This document shows, piece after piece, positions 15,631 through 27,307 of a stretch of 64,000 nt of DNA. Both the position numbers and the translations under genes were made by a program. The DNA comes from Batkoa obscura (lineage: Eukaryota; Entomophthoromycota; Entomophthoromycetes; Entomophthorales; Batkoaceae). The stretch spans positions 868,001 to 932,000 of the forward strand of contig JASVEC010000016.1 in assembly GCA_030770535.1 (NCBI GenBank), given 5' to 3'. Each line of letters opens with the position of its first letter. Positions within the stretch are counted from its first letter, which is position 1. Below the pieces are notes generated by a model. That model was not told the DNA's origin. It did not search any database and worked only from the letters and a program-made list of their open reading frames with translations.

Positions 15631-17153
15631 AAGAGGAGAGTGATGTTTTGTAAGGAGGTTTTAAACTATAGAAATAAATACAAGTTATTATTATGTAGAT
15701 TTAAAATTATTATTAATGTTTAATTATATTTTATCTATAACAATAACTTAATTTTTATTAATAGCGTAAAGAATTGCTAAATTTATTATCATTTATAAGT
15801 ATTCTATCCAATTTTAAAGAATAGGTTAAATGATTAAAATGAGATGATAAAAATAGAGGGAGATAGTTAGTCAAAAGTTAAGCAGGTTTTTTTTAAAGAG
15901 TAAAGTTATAAAATAAAGTCTTCCCCTTTTATCATATACAATAGTTCAATCTCCAAAGGCTAATATATAACAACCAATATCAGATATGTATTCTAAATTA
16001 ACAATATAAATTATTTTTAGTTTATCATTTTATAATCTATAACATTATTTTTGAAGGGACAATTATCAAACTTATAGATACATGTATTAAATATTTTAGA
16101 ATTTTGAATGGACAAAATATGGGGATGTATTTTTTGTTTAAGAATTCTGTTAATAAATTTTCCGCTCAAATAATGCTCAAAAATGGAAAAAGTAATGAAA
16201 CCAAAAAGCATCCTCATATATTTTTATTAAACCTAACACGCTCCAAGTCTAGTAAAGAGAGTTTAATACAGAGCAAATAGGAGCAGCAAGAAGCTATAAT
16301 AATTATTCATTCAAAGAATAGATCGGGAGTAATGGACAAAGTTGAATCACCAGTCATCGAGATAAAATATTATAGTATAAGTAAAGGGATACACAAACTA
16401 AGCTAATCAAGCGCCAAAGCAACAAATAATAAAATATGGGTGAGGGGCATACTTAAGATAAATTCACCAAACATCAATCTAATAAAGAATGAGTGCCTCT
16501 TCACTCAAACTAAGTTAATCTAACACCAAAACAGCAAAGGATCATAGCATAACACCAGGTACAACTGATCCAGTGCTACTTTAATAAATAATGATAGAAA
16601 GGCAGAAAAATAGTTATGATCAGGAAATTTGAATCACTAACGTAGGTATCAAAATCAGAGGATCAACAAAACAAAAGGTATAACTAGTAGCATTGAGAGT
16701 AAAAGTTAAGGAAAGATAGAACGGTACTTTTTTTTTGAAAAAAAATCCTGAGAATAAATATTTTGTAATCAATTTACTAATTAAATAATAGAATTTTAAA
16801 TTTGATGTGAACTACAGTTTGAACTTGGAGCTAAAATGGGTTCTAAAACTGAAAAGCAAATAGATTTTTGTTTTAAATTGCTTCTACTGAGTGCTGAAGT
16901 GATTAATTTTTGGTTGTATCAAGATATTTATAGATGATACTATGAGCCAAATGTTTGTTTGATTCTACTGAGAGATATAGGTAAGTTAATTTAAGAGATT
17001 AGTTAAATATTTAAGCTTATGAGTAAGGTGTTAAAATTGAATTAATATTAATTTGTTGTTTAATTCGAAAATATTGAAAATAAAGATTTAAAAAATAAAA
17101 CTAAAATTTGAGTAATATTTTTGATTTCCATTTGATATACTAATAGAAAAGAA
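15631..17153. other. Intergenic region between NUG1 and ThrRS
   Basis: Holds one MITE (16119-16217) and a stretch at about 16230-16720 whose base composition is less AT-rich and purine-rich compared with its flanks. That stretch contains two loosely similar blocks with AAACTAAG(C/T)TAATC. No convincing gene. Confidence 0.5.
16119..16217 (+). mobile_element. 100-bp MITE family, copy 6
   Basis: Ends ATGGGGATGTATTTTTTG and GCATCCTCAT, with the conserved core. It is a nearly full copy with a small internal shortening. Confidence 0.85.
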
Positions 17154-19423
17154 ATGGTAAATTATATACAGCTCAATAAGTTCAATAGAAGTAAGTAATC
17201 ATATAATTTAATTTAATTTTTAAATAGTAAACAAAACTATAGTATTTTATCGAAACATTATCCATTTAAAACAATTACCATCAAGTCTTAACACCATTTC
17301 CAATGGCAATATTGAAAAAATAACCATCAATCTTGAGGGTAAAACAAAAGAAATTTCAAAAGGTAGTAAAGGAATAGATTTGATACCAGTAAATTCTAAA
17401 GATAAAATTATCGGTTGTAAACTAAATAATGAATTTCAAAGTTTAAGAAACCCAATATCTCATCCTAACAGTAGTATCGATTTCATTTATAAAAACCAAT
17501 GGAAAATATCAGAAGAAAAACTAGATAAACAAATACAAAATAGTGTATTTACAACAGGTGGAATGGTGAGTATCTGTTCATTATTAAATTATTGTTCTTT
17601 TAAGGATAAAGTGTTGTTGTTGGATTATGGTTTAAATAAAGAGAGTGAATTATTTTTTATAGATGTAGTGTACTTTGGAAAAGAGATTAAAAATAGAAAT
17701 TTGAGTTTGGAAGAGTTGTTGAAAGAGAATAAAGATGATATTCAACTCAATTTTAATGAAGAAGAGCTAAAAGAGTTGGAAAAACACAATCAATATATAT
17801 TAGATAATGGAAAATTAGAAGAGATGGGAAATGTAATGGATAGTGAAGAGATCAAAAAAAGTATTCATAATGATAATATATACACTAATAATAATATAAA
17901 TAATAATGGAAATGTTGTTAGATTATTAGATCATTATTATTTAATAAACGAACCTATCATAAATCAAGTATCATCTATAAAAACAATTAAAATCGATAGC
18001 ATAGAATTAATGCATTTACCTATTTCAGGTTATGAAACTGAACAAAAAAGGATACGAATCTATATCAAATCTTTTTTATCTTCAAAAAATGAACAAGAAT
18101 ATGAAAAACAAAAAGAAATATTAAAAAAGAGAGACCATCGATATATAGGTAAACAACAACAATTATATTTCTCGCATAAATTAAGTCCAGGAAGTACCTT
18201 TTTCCTTCCAAATGGTTTATTTATATTAAAAAAATTAAAAAATTTTATTAGAAATAAGTACAATTTATTTAATTATCAAGAAGTACAAACACCTTTATTA
18301 TTTAAAAAAGAATTATTTGATATAAGTGGTCATTGGCAGAATTATCAAAAGGATATGTTTCAAGTGAGCTCATGTTGTGGAAGTCATGAAGGGGGGGAAG
18401 AGGATGAAATTACTGGTTTGAAACCAATGAATTGCCCAGCTCATTGTTTAATTTTTGATTCAAAACCACGAATGGAATCTGATTTACCAATCAGATTAGC
18501 TGATTTTGGGACACTACATAGGTAATAATATTAGCATATAATAATTTCATTTAATTTATATAATAAAATATAGAAATGAAGCTTCTGGAGCATTAACAGG
18601 TTTAACTCGAGTACGACAATTTCATCAAGATGATGGTCATATCTTTTGTACCAAAGAACAAATCAATAGTGAAATTTCCAGTACTTTAAAAATGTTGAAA
18701 GAAGTATATACAGCATTAGAATTACCCAATTATGACTTAACCTTATCAACCCGTCCTACAGAGAACTTTATTGGTGATATAGAAACTTGGAACTCTGCCG
18801 AAACACAATTAAAACAAGCATTAGATGATACAGGTTTACCGTGGAGTGTCAAAGAAGGAGATGGTGCTTTTTATGGCCCAAAGATAGATATTATGATTAA
18901 GGATAATTATAATCGTTCACATCAAACAGCTACTATTCAATTAGATTTTCAATTACCTAGTCGATTTAATTTAAAGTATAGAACTCAAGAAAATGAATGG
19001 AAAACACCTGTCATTGTACATCGTGCTATCTTTGGGTCTTTAGAAAGAATATTTGCTATATTAATAGAGAATTATGCTGGTCGATGGCCATTTTGGTTAA
19101 ATCCAAAACAAATTATCATGTTACCTTTTAATGATAAAGAAGTGATAGAATATACAGAGGGAAAAATGAAAGTTTTGGGAAAAATGTATAAACAAAAATA
19201 TTTTAGTGAGTTGAAACTGAATATTGATAATAGTAATAAAGCAATTTCATCCAAGATTAAACAAGCACAAATTGAACAGTTTAATTTCATGCTGGTAATC
19301 GGCAAGGAAGAGATGGAAAATGAAACATTGACTGTTAGATATAGAGATGGCAAAATAGTTAAGGGAGTGAATATGGAACAGTTTGTAGATTTGGTATTTG
19401 AATTGAATCAACCTTATTTATAA
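17154..19423 (+). CDS. Threonyl-tRNA synthetase with divergent editing domain
   Basis: Three exons (17154-17190, 17228-18521, 18574-19423) join to 726 residues, the length of a full eukaryotic ThrRS. Order: a TGS-like domain (ITINLEGKTKEISKG), a middle region where the N2 editing domain should be, then the class II catalytic core: KKRDHRYIGK, LSPGSTFFLPNG, motif 2 (PMNCPAHCLIF to [22 protein letters not shown]), QDDGHIF, RPTENFIGD, DGAFYGPKID, motif 3 (HRAIFGSLERI), and an anticodon-binding domain. The usual HxxxH of the editing site is not visible; that position reads NSVFTTGGMVSICSLL. It charges tRNA-Thr. The start was chosen because it keeps the TGS frame open. Cytosolic or mitochondrial location is unclear. 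Confidence 0.9.
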
Positions 19424-19945
19424 GAATTAAGGGCATTTTGGTTTATTTTTAATACAAATACTTTTGTTTTATATGGAGTACTTTAAGATATTAAAATACA
19501 GTGGGAAAAAACAGAATACTAAAAATAATAAAAATAATATAAAATAATTTTTAAAAAAAACTTAAAATCTCAATTTTATTTAAAAGTTAGTTATTTTAAT
19601 ATCTGTCATATAAAGCTAATATCAAAAATATTTTGGTGATGTTTGTTTCAATATTTTTATTATTTAATTAAATATTTATAATAGTATAAAAGAATAAAAA
19701 TCAAAGTCTAACAAACTAAATTTAATCTAAAGTTTCTTTAATTAGTTTTTATTTTTAATAAAATTTTGGCTTTTTAATATTAATACTAAACATAAGATAC
19801 CTTAAGATTGATTTAAGTTTTTCTATATAATTGAATAACCTAGAATCAAATGAAATATTAAAAAGAATTGTTACATCTCTCCAAGACTAATAGTGCTATG
19901 AGTTATCTTAGTTTATGGAAAATAAGAGTAATAAATTTTACATAA

Positions 19946-20041
19946 AGATATCTTTATTATTTAAGAATTTTACTACTGATTTTTCCACTCAAATAACGCT
20001 TAAAAAATGGAAAAAGTAATGAAATCAAAAAATACCTTCAT
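19946..20041 (+). mobile_element. 100-bp MITE family, diverged copy
   Basis: The core TTTAAGAATTTTACTA, CACTCAAATAACGC, AAAAATGGAAAAAGTAATGA is intact, but the ends have drifted (no GGGGAT). Probably an old insertion. Confidence 0.7.
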
Positions 20042-20185
20042 ACAAGTACTTCATTAACTCTATTTATAATTCTTTCACTCAATAATGCTTTAAAAATGAA
20101 CAATTAAATGAAGTGAAAAGTATATTTTTATTTTAATCTTATTTCAACTTGAAATTTCAGTTAAAACAGGTTTACTTTTAGTATA

Positions 20186-20236
20186 ATAAAAGAAAAAGAA
20201 AAAGAAAAAGAAAAAGAAAAAGAAAAAAGAAAAAGC
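20186..20236. repeat. AAAAGA microsatellite
   Basis: About eight units of a six-base purine repeat just downstream of the 7TM gene's 3' end. Confidence 0.9.
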
Positions 20237-20387
20237 ACGATTTAGATTTAAAAATTTGCTGAATTTTTATTTAATCAATAAATAAATTAAATTAACATAT
20301 AAATATTACATATAACATATACAATTCATCTACAACTCAATATCTAACTTCTTATCTTTATCTCCCCTATTTCTAATATACCTCTGT

Positions 20388-21536
20388 TTAAATGGGCAAA
20401 TTAAGATTCGGTGTAGTATTATAAAATGAATCTCTAATTGAATCTGAGCAATCAACTTTACCAATATAATATTGTGCCCATTCTTCAATACTTGCAGGAA
20501 ATCCATCATTATTAAAATTTTTATGATTTTTTGGTGGTGGATCAAACGCTTCAATTTCTTCCATTTTGTGAAGATCATGTTCAGCAATAGTATGAGTAGA
20601 ACCATCCATATAAGGAAAAATAACTTCAGTATCGGAAGTATTAATTTCAGTTAATGGGTTGAGGTTAATTGGAGTAGTTGAATTAATCATTATTGGGTTA
20701 TTACCACTGTTACCACCACCTTCTTTATTACTTTGATTATAGAAATCTAAACTATTATTAAGATTATTTGAATTACTACCCTTGGCAATTTGATGTAAAA
20801 AACGGACCATCCCTTTATCATAAATAACAAAATATAGATATACAATCCCCATTAAAGACCACATATAAGTCAAAACAATAGCATGAGGGTCATACATAAT
20901 AATGAATAATGTAAATAAATTAATTAAAAACAGAATCACAGTTCGGAATATGTTAGTTTCAATTATGATTTTATATAAATTATAACTTGTTGATTTATTT
21001 TGCAATTTTTTTAATTCCCTTGTATGTTGAAATAATGCTATTGTTATTGCAGTTGTTATAAATAATTCCACTATAGCATCCATAGCTACATGAATAGTTC
21101 CACTATATAATTCTTGTATAAATACACAAGTACCATCTTCTTTAGGTGCACTAGTTGATAATACTAAATCAGAAATAGCTACTAAAGCTCGCATCACTAT
21201 CAATCCTACTGAAAAAGCCAAGAATAATTTATTTCTTCCAGTGATTACTGAAATTCGATAAATTTGAAATGTTTCCCCAGACAACATTTGTAGATGAAAA
21301 GTAACTACTGAAAATTTAGCTGCAAACACACAACCAAAAGAACCTAGTTTTAAATATTGAACGAAATTAGCTATACTTGTTAACCAAAAGAAAGAACTAA
21401 TAAGTAAGCGTGAACGGGTTATTCGATTGTTTATAAAGATACATGAGTATAATGAATTGAAGGTGATATGTGTGGCTATGGCTACAAAACAGCCTGCAAA
21501 TCCAATTGCAAAGATAGAGACTGTATCAGATTCCAT
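20388..21536 (-). CDS. Seven-helix membrane protein, GPCR-like, unassigned
   Basis: A single 382-codon exon. By eye there are seven hydrophobic segments: about 6-26 (SIFAIGFAGCFVAIATHI), 42-62, 68-88, 104-125, 147-168, 195-216 and 222-242. A Thr/Asn-rich, acidic cytoplasmic-looking tail of about 130 residues follows. A short N-terminus before helix 1 and a long hydrophilic tail fit a receptor-like topology (N outside, C inside), but I see no motif of a named fungal GPCR class. A Cys pair (FGCVFAAK and DGTCVF) could form a disulphide. Intronless, unlike most neighbours, which can mean a young or retroposed gene. A transporter-like protein is the alternative. Confidence 0.75.
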   Translation of the reverse strand: MESDTVSIFAIGFAGCFVAIATHITFNSLYSCIFINNRITRSRLLISSFFWLTSIANFVQYLKLGSFGCVFAAKFSVVTFHLQMLSGETFQIYRISVITGRNKLFLAFSVGLIVMRALVAISDLVLSTSAPKEDGTCVFIQELYSGTIHVAMDAIVELFITTAITIALFQHTRELKKLQNKSTSYNLYKIIIETNIFRTVILFLINLFTLFIIMYDPHAIVLTYMWSLMGIVYLYFVIYDKGMVRFLHQIAKGSNSNNLNNSLDFYNQSNKEGGGNSGNNPIMINSTTPINLNPLTEINTSDTEVIFPYMDGSTHTIAEHDLHKMEEIEAFDPPPKNHKNFNNDGFPASIEEWAQYYIGKVDCSDSIRDSFYNTTPNLNLPI

Positions 21537-21760
21537 TGGTAAGTATTAAGGAGAATAGTATGGAGATTAAAGAAAAGTAAAGAATGATTTTTTTTGATTT
21601 TGATATAAACTTTAATAAAATAAAATTCAATTTAGTTTAAGTTTAAATCAATTATTAGTTATACTAAATTTAGTTAAATAAAAACTGGTATATTTTATAT
21701 TTTTATGGCGATTATTTAAGGGAGAATAAATTAGTAATAATTATCAAATTGAATTTGATT

Positions 21761-21860
21761 TATTATTATTGTTATTATTGTTATTATTGTTATTATTGTT
21801 TTCTTTGTTGAGTTAATTTATACTTAAAATAAATAAATAAATAAATAAATAATAAATAAT
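21761..21860. repeat. TTATTG and AAAT microsatellites
   Basis: Four to five TTATTG-type units at 21761-21801, followed by an AAAT repeat at 21828-21860. Confidence 0.85.
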
Positions 21861-23493
21861 TTTAAAAAAGATTAAAAAAATAAAAAAAATGAAGTTTAGT
21901 TTTATTTAAATAAGGATTTCAAATTTTAGGTGTTGAATCTAATCTTTTCTACCCCACGTTCAATCCTGGTTGACATGATTTTAATGCTTCTATTTTCAAT
22001 AAAAAATTATTGTTTGCATACAGCTTTTTATGCTGGTCTCTTTTTAACTTTTTTCAATTTATTTAGTTTAAGGAGATCCAAAATGAAGATTTTTATTAAG
22101 TTTATTATTCTATAATATTGTAACAATAGTATATAATTACTGTAACAATGAGTTAGTAAAATAGAATATATATTTCTATAACATTAATACTATATAACAT
22201 TAATACTATATAATTATTAATAATTCAAATCTTATTATTTTAATTCAAAACAACTTTTATTTATTTTAGTTTAAAATTAAAATTTAAAATAAATTGAAAT
22301 TTTTAATTTTCCCCATAATATTTAATTAATTATGAAATTCTAGATTCACTTATATTGAATTAGATTCAAGTTAATAAGTTTTTCATATTTATAATTATCA
22401 TTTTAAAGTATATTATATTTTTAGTTGAGTTCTAAATTATTAAGATAAAACTTGTTTTTTGTTAGGATTAGTTAGTTTTGATTTCTAAATCAAAAATTTA
22501 GAAATAAAATGAGAATATACAAATTTTTTATTTTTTAGTATTTCTATTCAAACATTATAAACTCATTAATGTTTTAAATCTAATCCTTAAATGACAACAC
22601 CTTCAAAAAAACTTTGGCCTTTTTTTGTCTCCTGAAATAATTAAGGGTAAGCTATAAAAAAGGGAAGCTTTTCTAATTATTAACTTGATGACATAAATTT
22701 AGATCTGTTTGAAAAGTCCGTTTTTCTACAATTGTTGCGATTCTCTTGTGACTTTATTAGCAATCATTTTTATAATCAAATTATTTACATTGTTTTTTAG
22801 ATACTAACCATATATTATATACAGAATTTTGATTTTTTTTTAAAATGTGAAAGTAATTAAGTCGCAAATGAGTTGAGTTATAATGATTATATTAAAAAAA
22901 ACAGTAAGATTTAATTAATAAATTTCAAACTAATAAAAAATAAATAGAATTTTTTTTTCATTTACTCCAATCTCATGTTATCATCCTGAAGATTATCCTA
23001 TCTCTCTCCTTGGGTGCATATGATGATGAGTATTGTGTTTGTTTTTATTACTTTCTTTGAATTACAGATTGAAAATTATTTATTTTAATTTTATTTTGTT
23101 TTTAAACAATGTCAATCTCTATTTTTAAAAAGCCTTATGTTTTATATAACAAAAATAAATGTTAAATTTTAGCTAAAATTTTGGACAGCATTAAACATTT
23201 GTTTATCTTTAAACATAGTAATCAATTATATTAAATAAATACTACATTCTAAGCCTTTTTTATTTAATTAGAAAAGTTCTAAAACAAAAGATTGCAGTCA
23301 TGTTTTTTCTTAAATTAATAAATTAATATAAAATATCAAGCAATCTGTATTTTAATAACAATATTTAATTTGATATTTGTTCATCAAATTATGGAGTAAT
23401 TCTATTTTCATTTTAAAACACAAAAGAAGACATAATTACTTTGCATAATATTGCCAAGCCATAGATTAATAAAAAATATAGTTAAACCAATAA

Positions 23494-23590
23494 TTGGGGG
23501 TATATTTTTTTGTTTGAATTGCTAACAATTTTTCTACCTAAATAGTACATAAAATAGGGAAGTTGATGAAACTAAAAAAACACCCCCAAT
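23494..23590 (+). mobile_element. 100-bp MITE family, copy with TTGGGGGT ends
   Basis: Ends TTGGGGGTATATTTTTTTG and AAAAAACACCCCCAA mirror each other, although both differ from the ATGGGGAT consensus. The core is recognisable (CTACCTAAATAG). Paired change of both ends suggests a subfamily. Confidence 0.75.
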
Positions 23591-24141
23591 TGAATAAAAT
23601 CAACAATAAATTTTCAATCCTATCATTTTCGCCTTAGGTTAAAAATAATATCGTTTGGAGCACAAATAATAATTTGAGTTTTTCTGATTACTAATAAATA
23701 TAGAAAGCTCTTTTGTCATTTTAATTCTAAATATTATTATGTCTCACTTTTCCATTATATAAAACTTCAAACATATCAACAAATGATAATAATATAGATT
23801 AACTCTAATCCCAAAAAAACTTTGATTTTATTAAAGAAAAAAAGGATTTGAAAAAACAAAAGACAATGCGGATAGTAAGGGTAAATTAGTTAAACTAGAT
23901 AAATAAGATCAATAATAACAATAAAATACTTGATCTTTTTTTCTGTACAAAAAACAATAACAAATAAGGTTATAAATAAATAAATAAATAAAGATTCTTA
24001 ATATCAATAAGATATCTTCTTCATTTTTACATATTAATATCACACTATTAAAAATTAACTAAAATTATAATTAATACAAATCATAAATCATAATTAAATA
24101 AACTTACTTAAAATGAATTCGAAATCGCTTTAAACTTGGCG

Positions 24142-26010
24142 TCAAAAAGAAGTTAATGAAGCATAATGATAAGCTTTGGTTTTTGAATTAAACTTGATTG
24201 ATTCTTTTGGAGCTTCACCAACGGTAGGAGAAGTGAGTGCTTCACTTGGTGGTTTTGAAAAAGAATGAGGTGGAGAAAATGGCTTATTTTGTAAATTAAT
24301 ACGATGATGACTAGAACTTCTTGTTGGTCTTAAAAGACCTGAATCTCCACCACTTTTACTACTTACTGAGTTTAATTTACTTCTTGTTGATAAACTATTT
24401 AAGGATTCATCTAAACTTATTAACCCTCCTACTTTGATATTTAAATTTAATTTTTTCACTAATTTTTCTATTAAAAAAGAATAATTAAATTAATCATTTT
24501 CAATTATTATTATTATTATTTGAAATTTACCTTTTAATAATGTCCTTATATATTCTTGTGAGCAAACATCACATGGTGATTCATCATCATTATTTAATAT
24601 ATTAATTGATATATCTGGTATTGTTATTAAATATTTAACTATACTTTCATGGCCTTCAGCAGCTGCACAATGTAGTGGTGTCCAACCTTCTCTATCTTGT
24701 GGATTAACATTAGCTCCATTTTCAATCAAATATTGACAAATAGAAATATGGTTATAACTTGAAGCTAAATGAAGTAAAGATAATTTAGAATACGATGTAT
24801 GAGTATCAAACACATTTTCTATTCCTTCATTATAAATCATTTGTTGATTAGTTGGATTTTCTAATGTCAATTTAAGTTGAAAATAATCTCCTGATCGTGC
24901 ACAATCAAGTGCCAATGTCTTTGGATCAAATATGACTCGCTTCTTTTTCATTTCAGTATTCTTTAAACATGACTTGATTATTTTTTCCGTTTTATTATTT
25001 ATTTCTTCATCTGAATTTGAATTTGAACTGATTGGTATTGGTGTACCAAGTGAATGTGCTCTTATTAAAATTTGATCCATCGGTGTATCCTTTTTATCTT
25101 TATTCTTCATATTCATACTTTCAATTATGGATGCTATCTTGTTCCCTCTTAAATCAATACTACTTAAACTTTCACTTGATTTTTTATGTAATATAGCTTT
25201 AGATCTTGTTAACGGTGAATTCACTTCGGGTATTTTAGTAAATATTGGTTCGAATCGTCTTATTTCCCTTCTAGAAATGGAACTACCGTCAACGGATAAC
25301 GACCTACGAATCGGGTATCGAACAACTAAGATTCATTTTAATTACATTTTTTACATAATAATGAACAATTTGATTTTACCTTCTTTAATATTTAAAAATA
25401 ATGCTCTTGTTTTATCATCATCTGCACAATCAACCGCTTTATATTTCCTTTCGTTTCTTTTGTTAGTATTTGCCCCTAACTCAATTAACCTTTTTACTAA
25501 ATCAGCCATGCCCATAAAACTAGCTAAATGTAAAATGGTATTTCCAGAACCCCAAACTTTAGACATAAACTCATATAATACTTTTTTTGTTGACATAATT
25601 TCGGATTGTTTGGCTATATAATTAATAATATCAATAGCCATATCCTCTTCACCAAGCATACAAGTAGTTTGTATAGCATTTAAATTACTTACAATTGGAC
25701 CTAAAAGTTCAGCTGCATCCATAAGGATGTCGTTATCATGTTTAAAATAATTATCATGGTTGGGATAAGTAAAAGTCACTAAAACTTGTAATATTAAACT
25801 GGGATTATGATTCGATAATACTTTGCTTAATTTCATTCTGTTTTCACTACAAATGGCATCGAATAAATCTTTTTGAATTGATGTTATTGCTTCCCATCGA
25901 TCTACTTCTGGTTCTTCAAAATCGGATAATGACTCTTCTTCTTCTATATTGTTTGTTGTACCCCCCATTGGCGTTAAATAATATATCTTTGGTTTTGACA
26001 TCCTTAGCAT
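24142..26010 (-). CDS. Ankyrin-repeat protein with PP1-docking motif (MYPT-like)
   Basis: Three exons: 26010 to about 25363 (donor GTAAAATC), about 25325 to 24531, and 24459 to 24142. The N-terminal exon holds one clear ankyrin repeat (GNTILHLASFMGMADLVKRL). The middle exon holds the sequence KKKRVIFD and, right after it, ankyrin repeats including LLHLASSYNHISICQYLIENGA and GWTPLHCAAAEGHESIVKYL. RVxF immediately before ankyrins, then a DSPCDV-like cap, is the layout of the myosin phosphatase targeting subunit MYPT1, which binds PP1. The Ser-rich C-terminus looks disordered. The likely role is a PP1 regulatory subunit. The start could also be the Met at 26001 (MSKPKIYYL). Any other ankyrin scaffold with a chance RVxF is the alternative. 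Confidence 0.7.
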
Positions 26011-27307
26011 ACCTTGATTAATTGTTATTAATTATTTATTAATTTTGAAATAAATTAGAGATTAAAAAAAATATTAAAAATATCAAAAAGTGGAATTCTT
26101 CATTATAGCATTAAATGAAATCTGTAACATTTGATTTAAATAATAGGTAAGAAGAATGATGTTTATTATTGTGATTTAATACTATTAAGCGTACCTTATA
26201 ATGAAATGAACTCAAACCAAACTTTTTTAAAAAAATTCAAAATTAGAAGTTAAATTTCCTACTTTATTTTTATCAAACTTTTAATTTAGCATAAACTGAG
26301 GTTTGAATTGCGAATAAAAGTCAAGTTTCTAAGCTATAACTAACACTTTTCTTGTTTTTCTATCCTTCTTTTTAGCTCACTTTTTCTCAAGTAAAAAATG
26401 ATATCATTCCTCTAACGATCTTTAAAATGAGAGTTTGACCCTTGCTTTCAATTTTGCTGCTAGGTTTTATGAGCTCTTTTTTAGCTGGAAAGATCAACTA
26501 CAATTTCCGAATTTTATTAATTTTTTGTAGATAATTGAAATAATAAAAATTTATAATTATATATTCTATTTATTAATATGGTTAAATAAGTAATATAAAT
26601 AGCATCGTTTATTATAATTTTAAAAATTTAAAATATGTTGAGAGTTTTTACATTAATGTGAGAACAGTAAATATATGTTGAATATCGGAATAATTTTATC
26701 TAAAATTTTAATATTAATAAAATCAATTTATTATAATTAATCAACTAAAATGGAAACAGGTGTTATTCTAAATTACAATATTCATATTTATAAAATAGTA
26801 ACATATTAAATAGTTTAATTTAATATATACTATAATATATATAATGCTCAAACTTGATTTTATTTAGTTTAGAACAAATATAGATAAAAGAATTTACTTT
26901 GTTATTAATTAAATTGAATCAATCAATTGAGAGGTTATGAACTAGGAAACATATGTAAAAATTATAACTTTATTTTACAAATGACAGTACACTAAAATAA
27001 TAACTTATAATCTAGAACCATTTGAATACATAAGTAGCATTTTTTATATTTTTTTATTGAGTATATAATTTCTCCATAGACAGACATTCATTCAATTTCT
27101 CCCTAGCTGTTTATAAAAGCAATTTCCAAACTGCTAATTCCAAAGCTTGAAGTTTTGACGTAAAAAAAAGCCAATAAGATTCAAAGGCACTTTTAAAAAA
27201 CCAATAAAAAAACAGCATGAAGCTGTGTATTAAGTTGAATTTCAGATTTTGAAGTTCAATTTTTTTCTATCAATTTTTCTTAATTATTAACGTTCAATTC
27301 AATTGAG
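26011..27307. other. Divergent intergenic region
   Basis: 1.3 kb between the ankyrin gene (-) and VAC8 (+), so it carries both promoters. AT-rich, no gene or repeat family seen. Confidence 0.45.

Larger units (their letters stand above)
19424..20387. other. Intergenic region between ThrRS and the 7TM gene
   Basis: Contains a diverged MITE (about 19946-20041), a further shred of the same family at about 20050-20105 (TTTCACTCAATAATGC), and an AAAAGA microsatellite. Otherwise AT-rich with no gene. Confidence 0.5.
21537..24141. other. Long AT-rich intergenic region
   Basis: 2.6 kb holding two microsatellites near 21760-21860, one MITE at 23494-23590, an AAAT run near 23970, and otherwise featureless AT-rich DNA. 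A 61-codon open frame at 21930 has no start context or similarity I recognise. Confidence 0.5.

Noticed and set aside
25240-25260. TGGTTCGAATC, a tRNA T-loop-like string
   Set aside because: It lies inside the coding exon of the ankyrin gene, and no acceptor or anticodon stem can be built around it.
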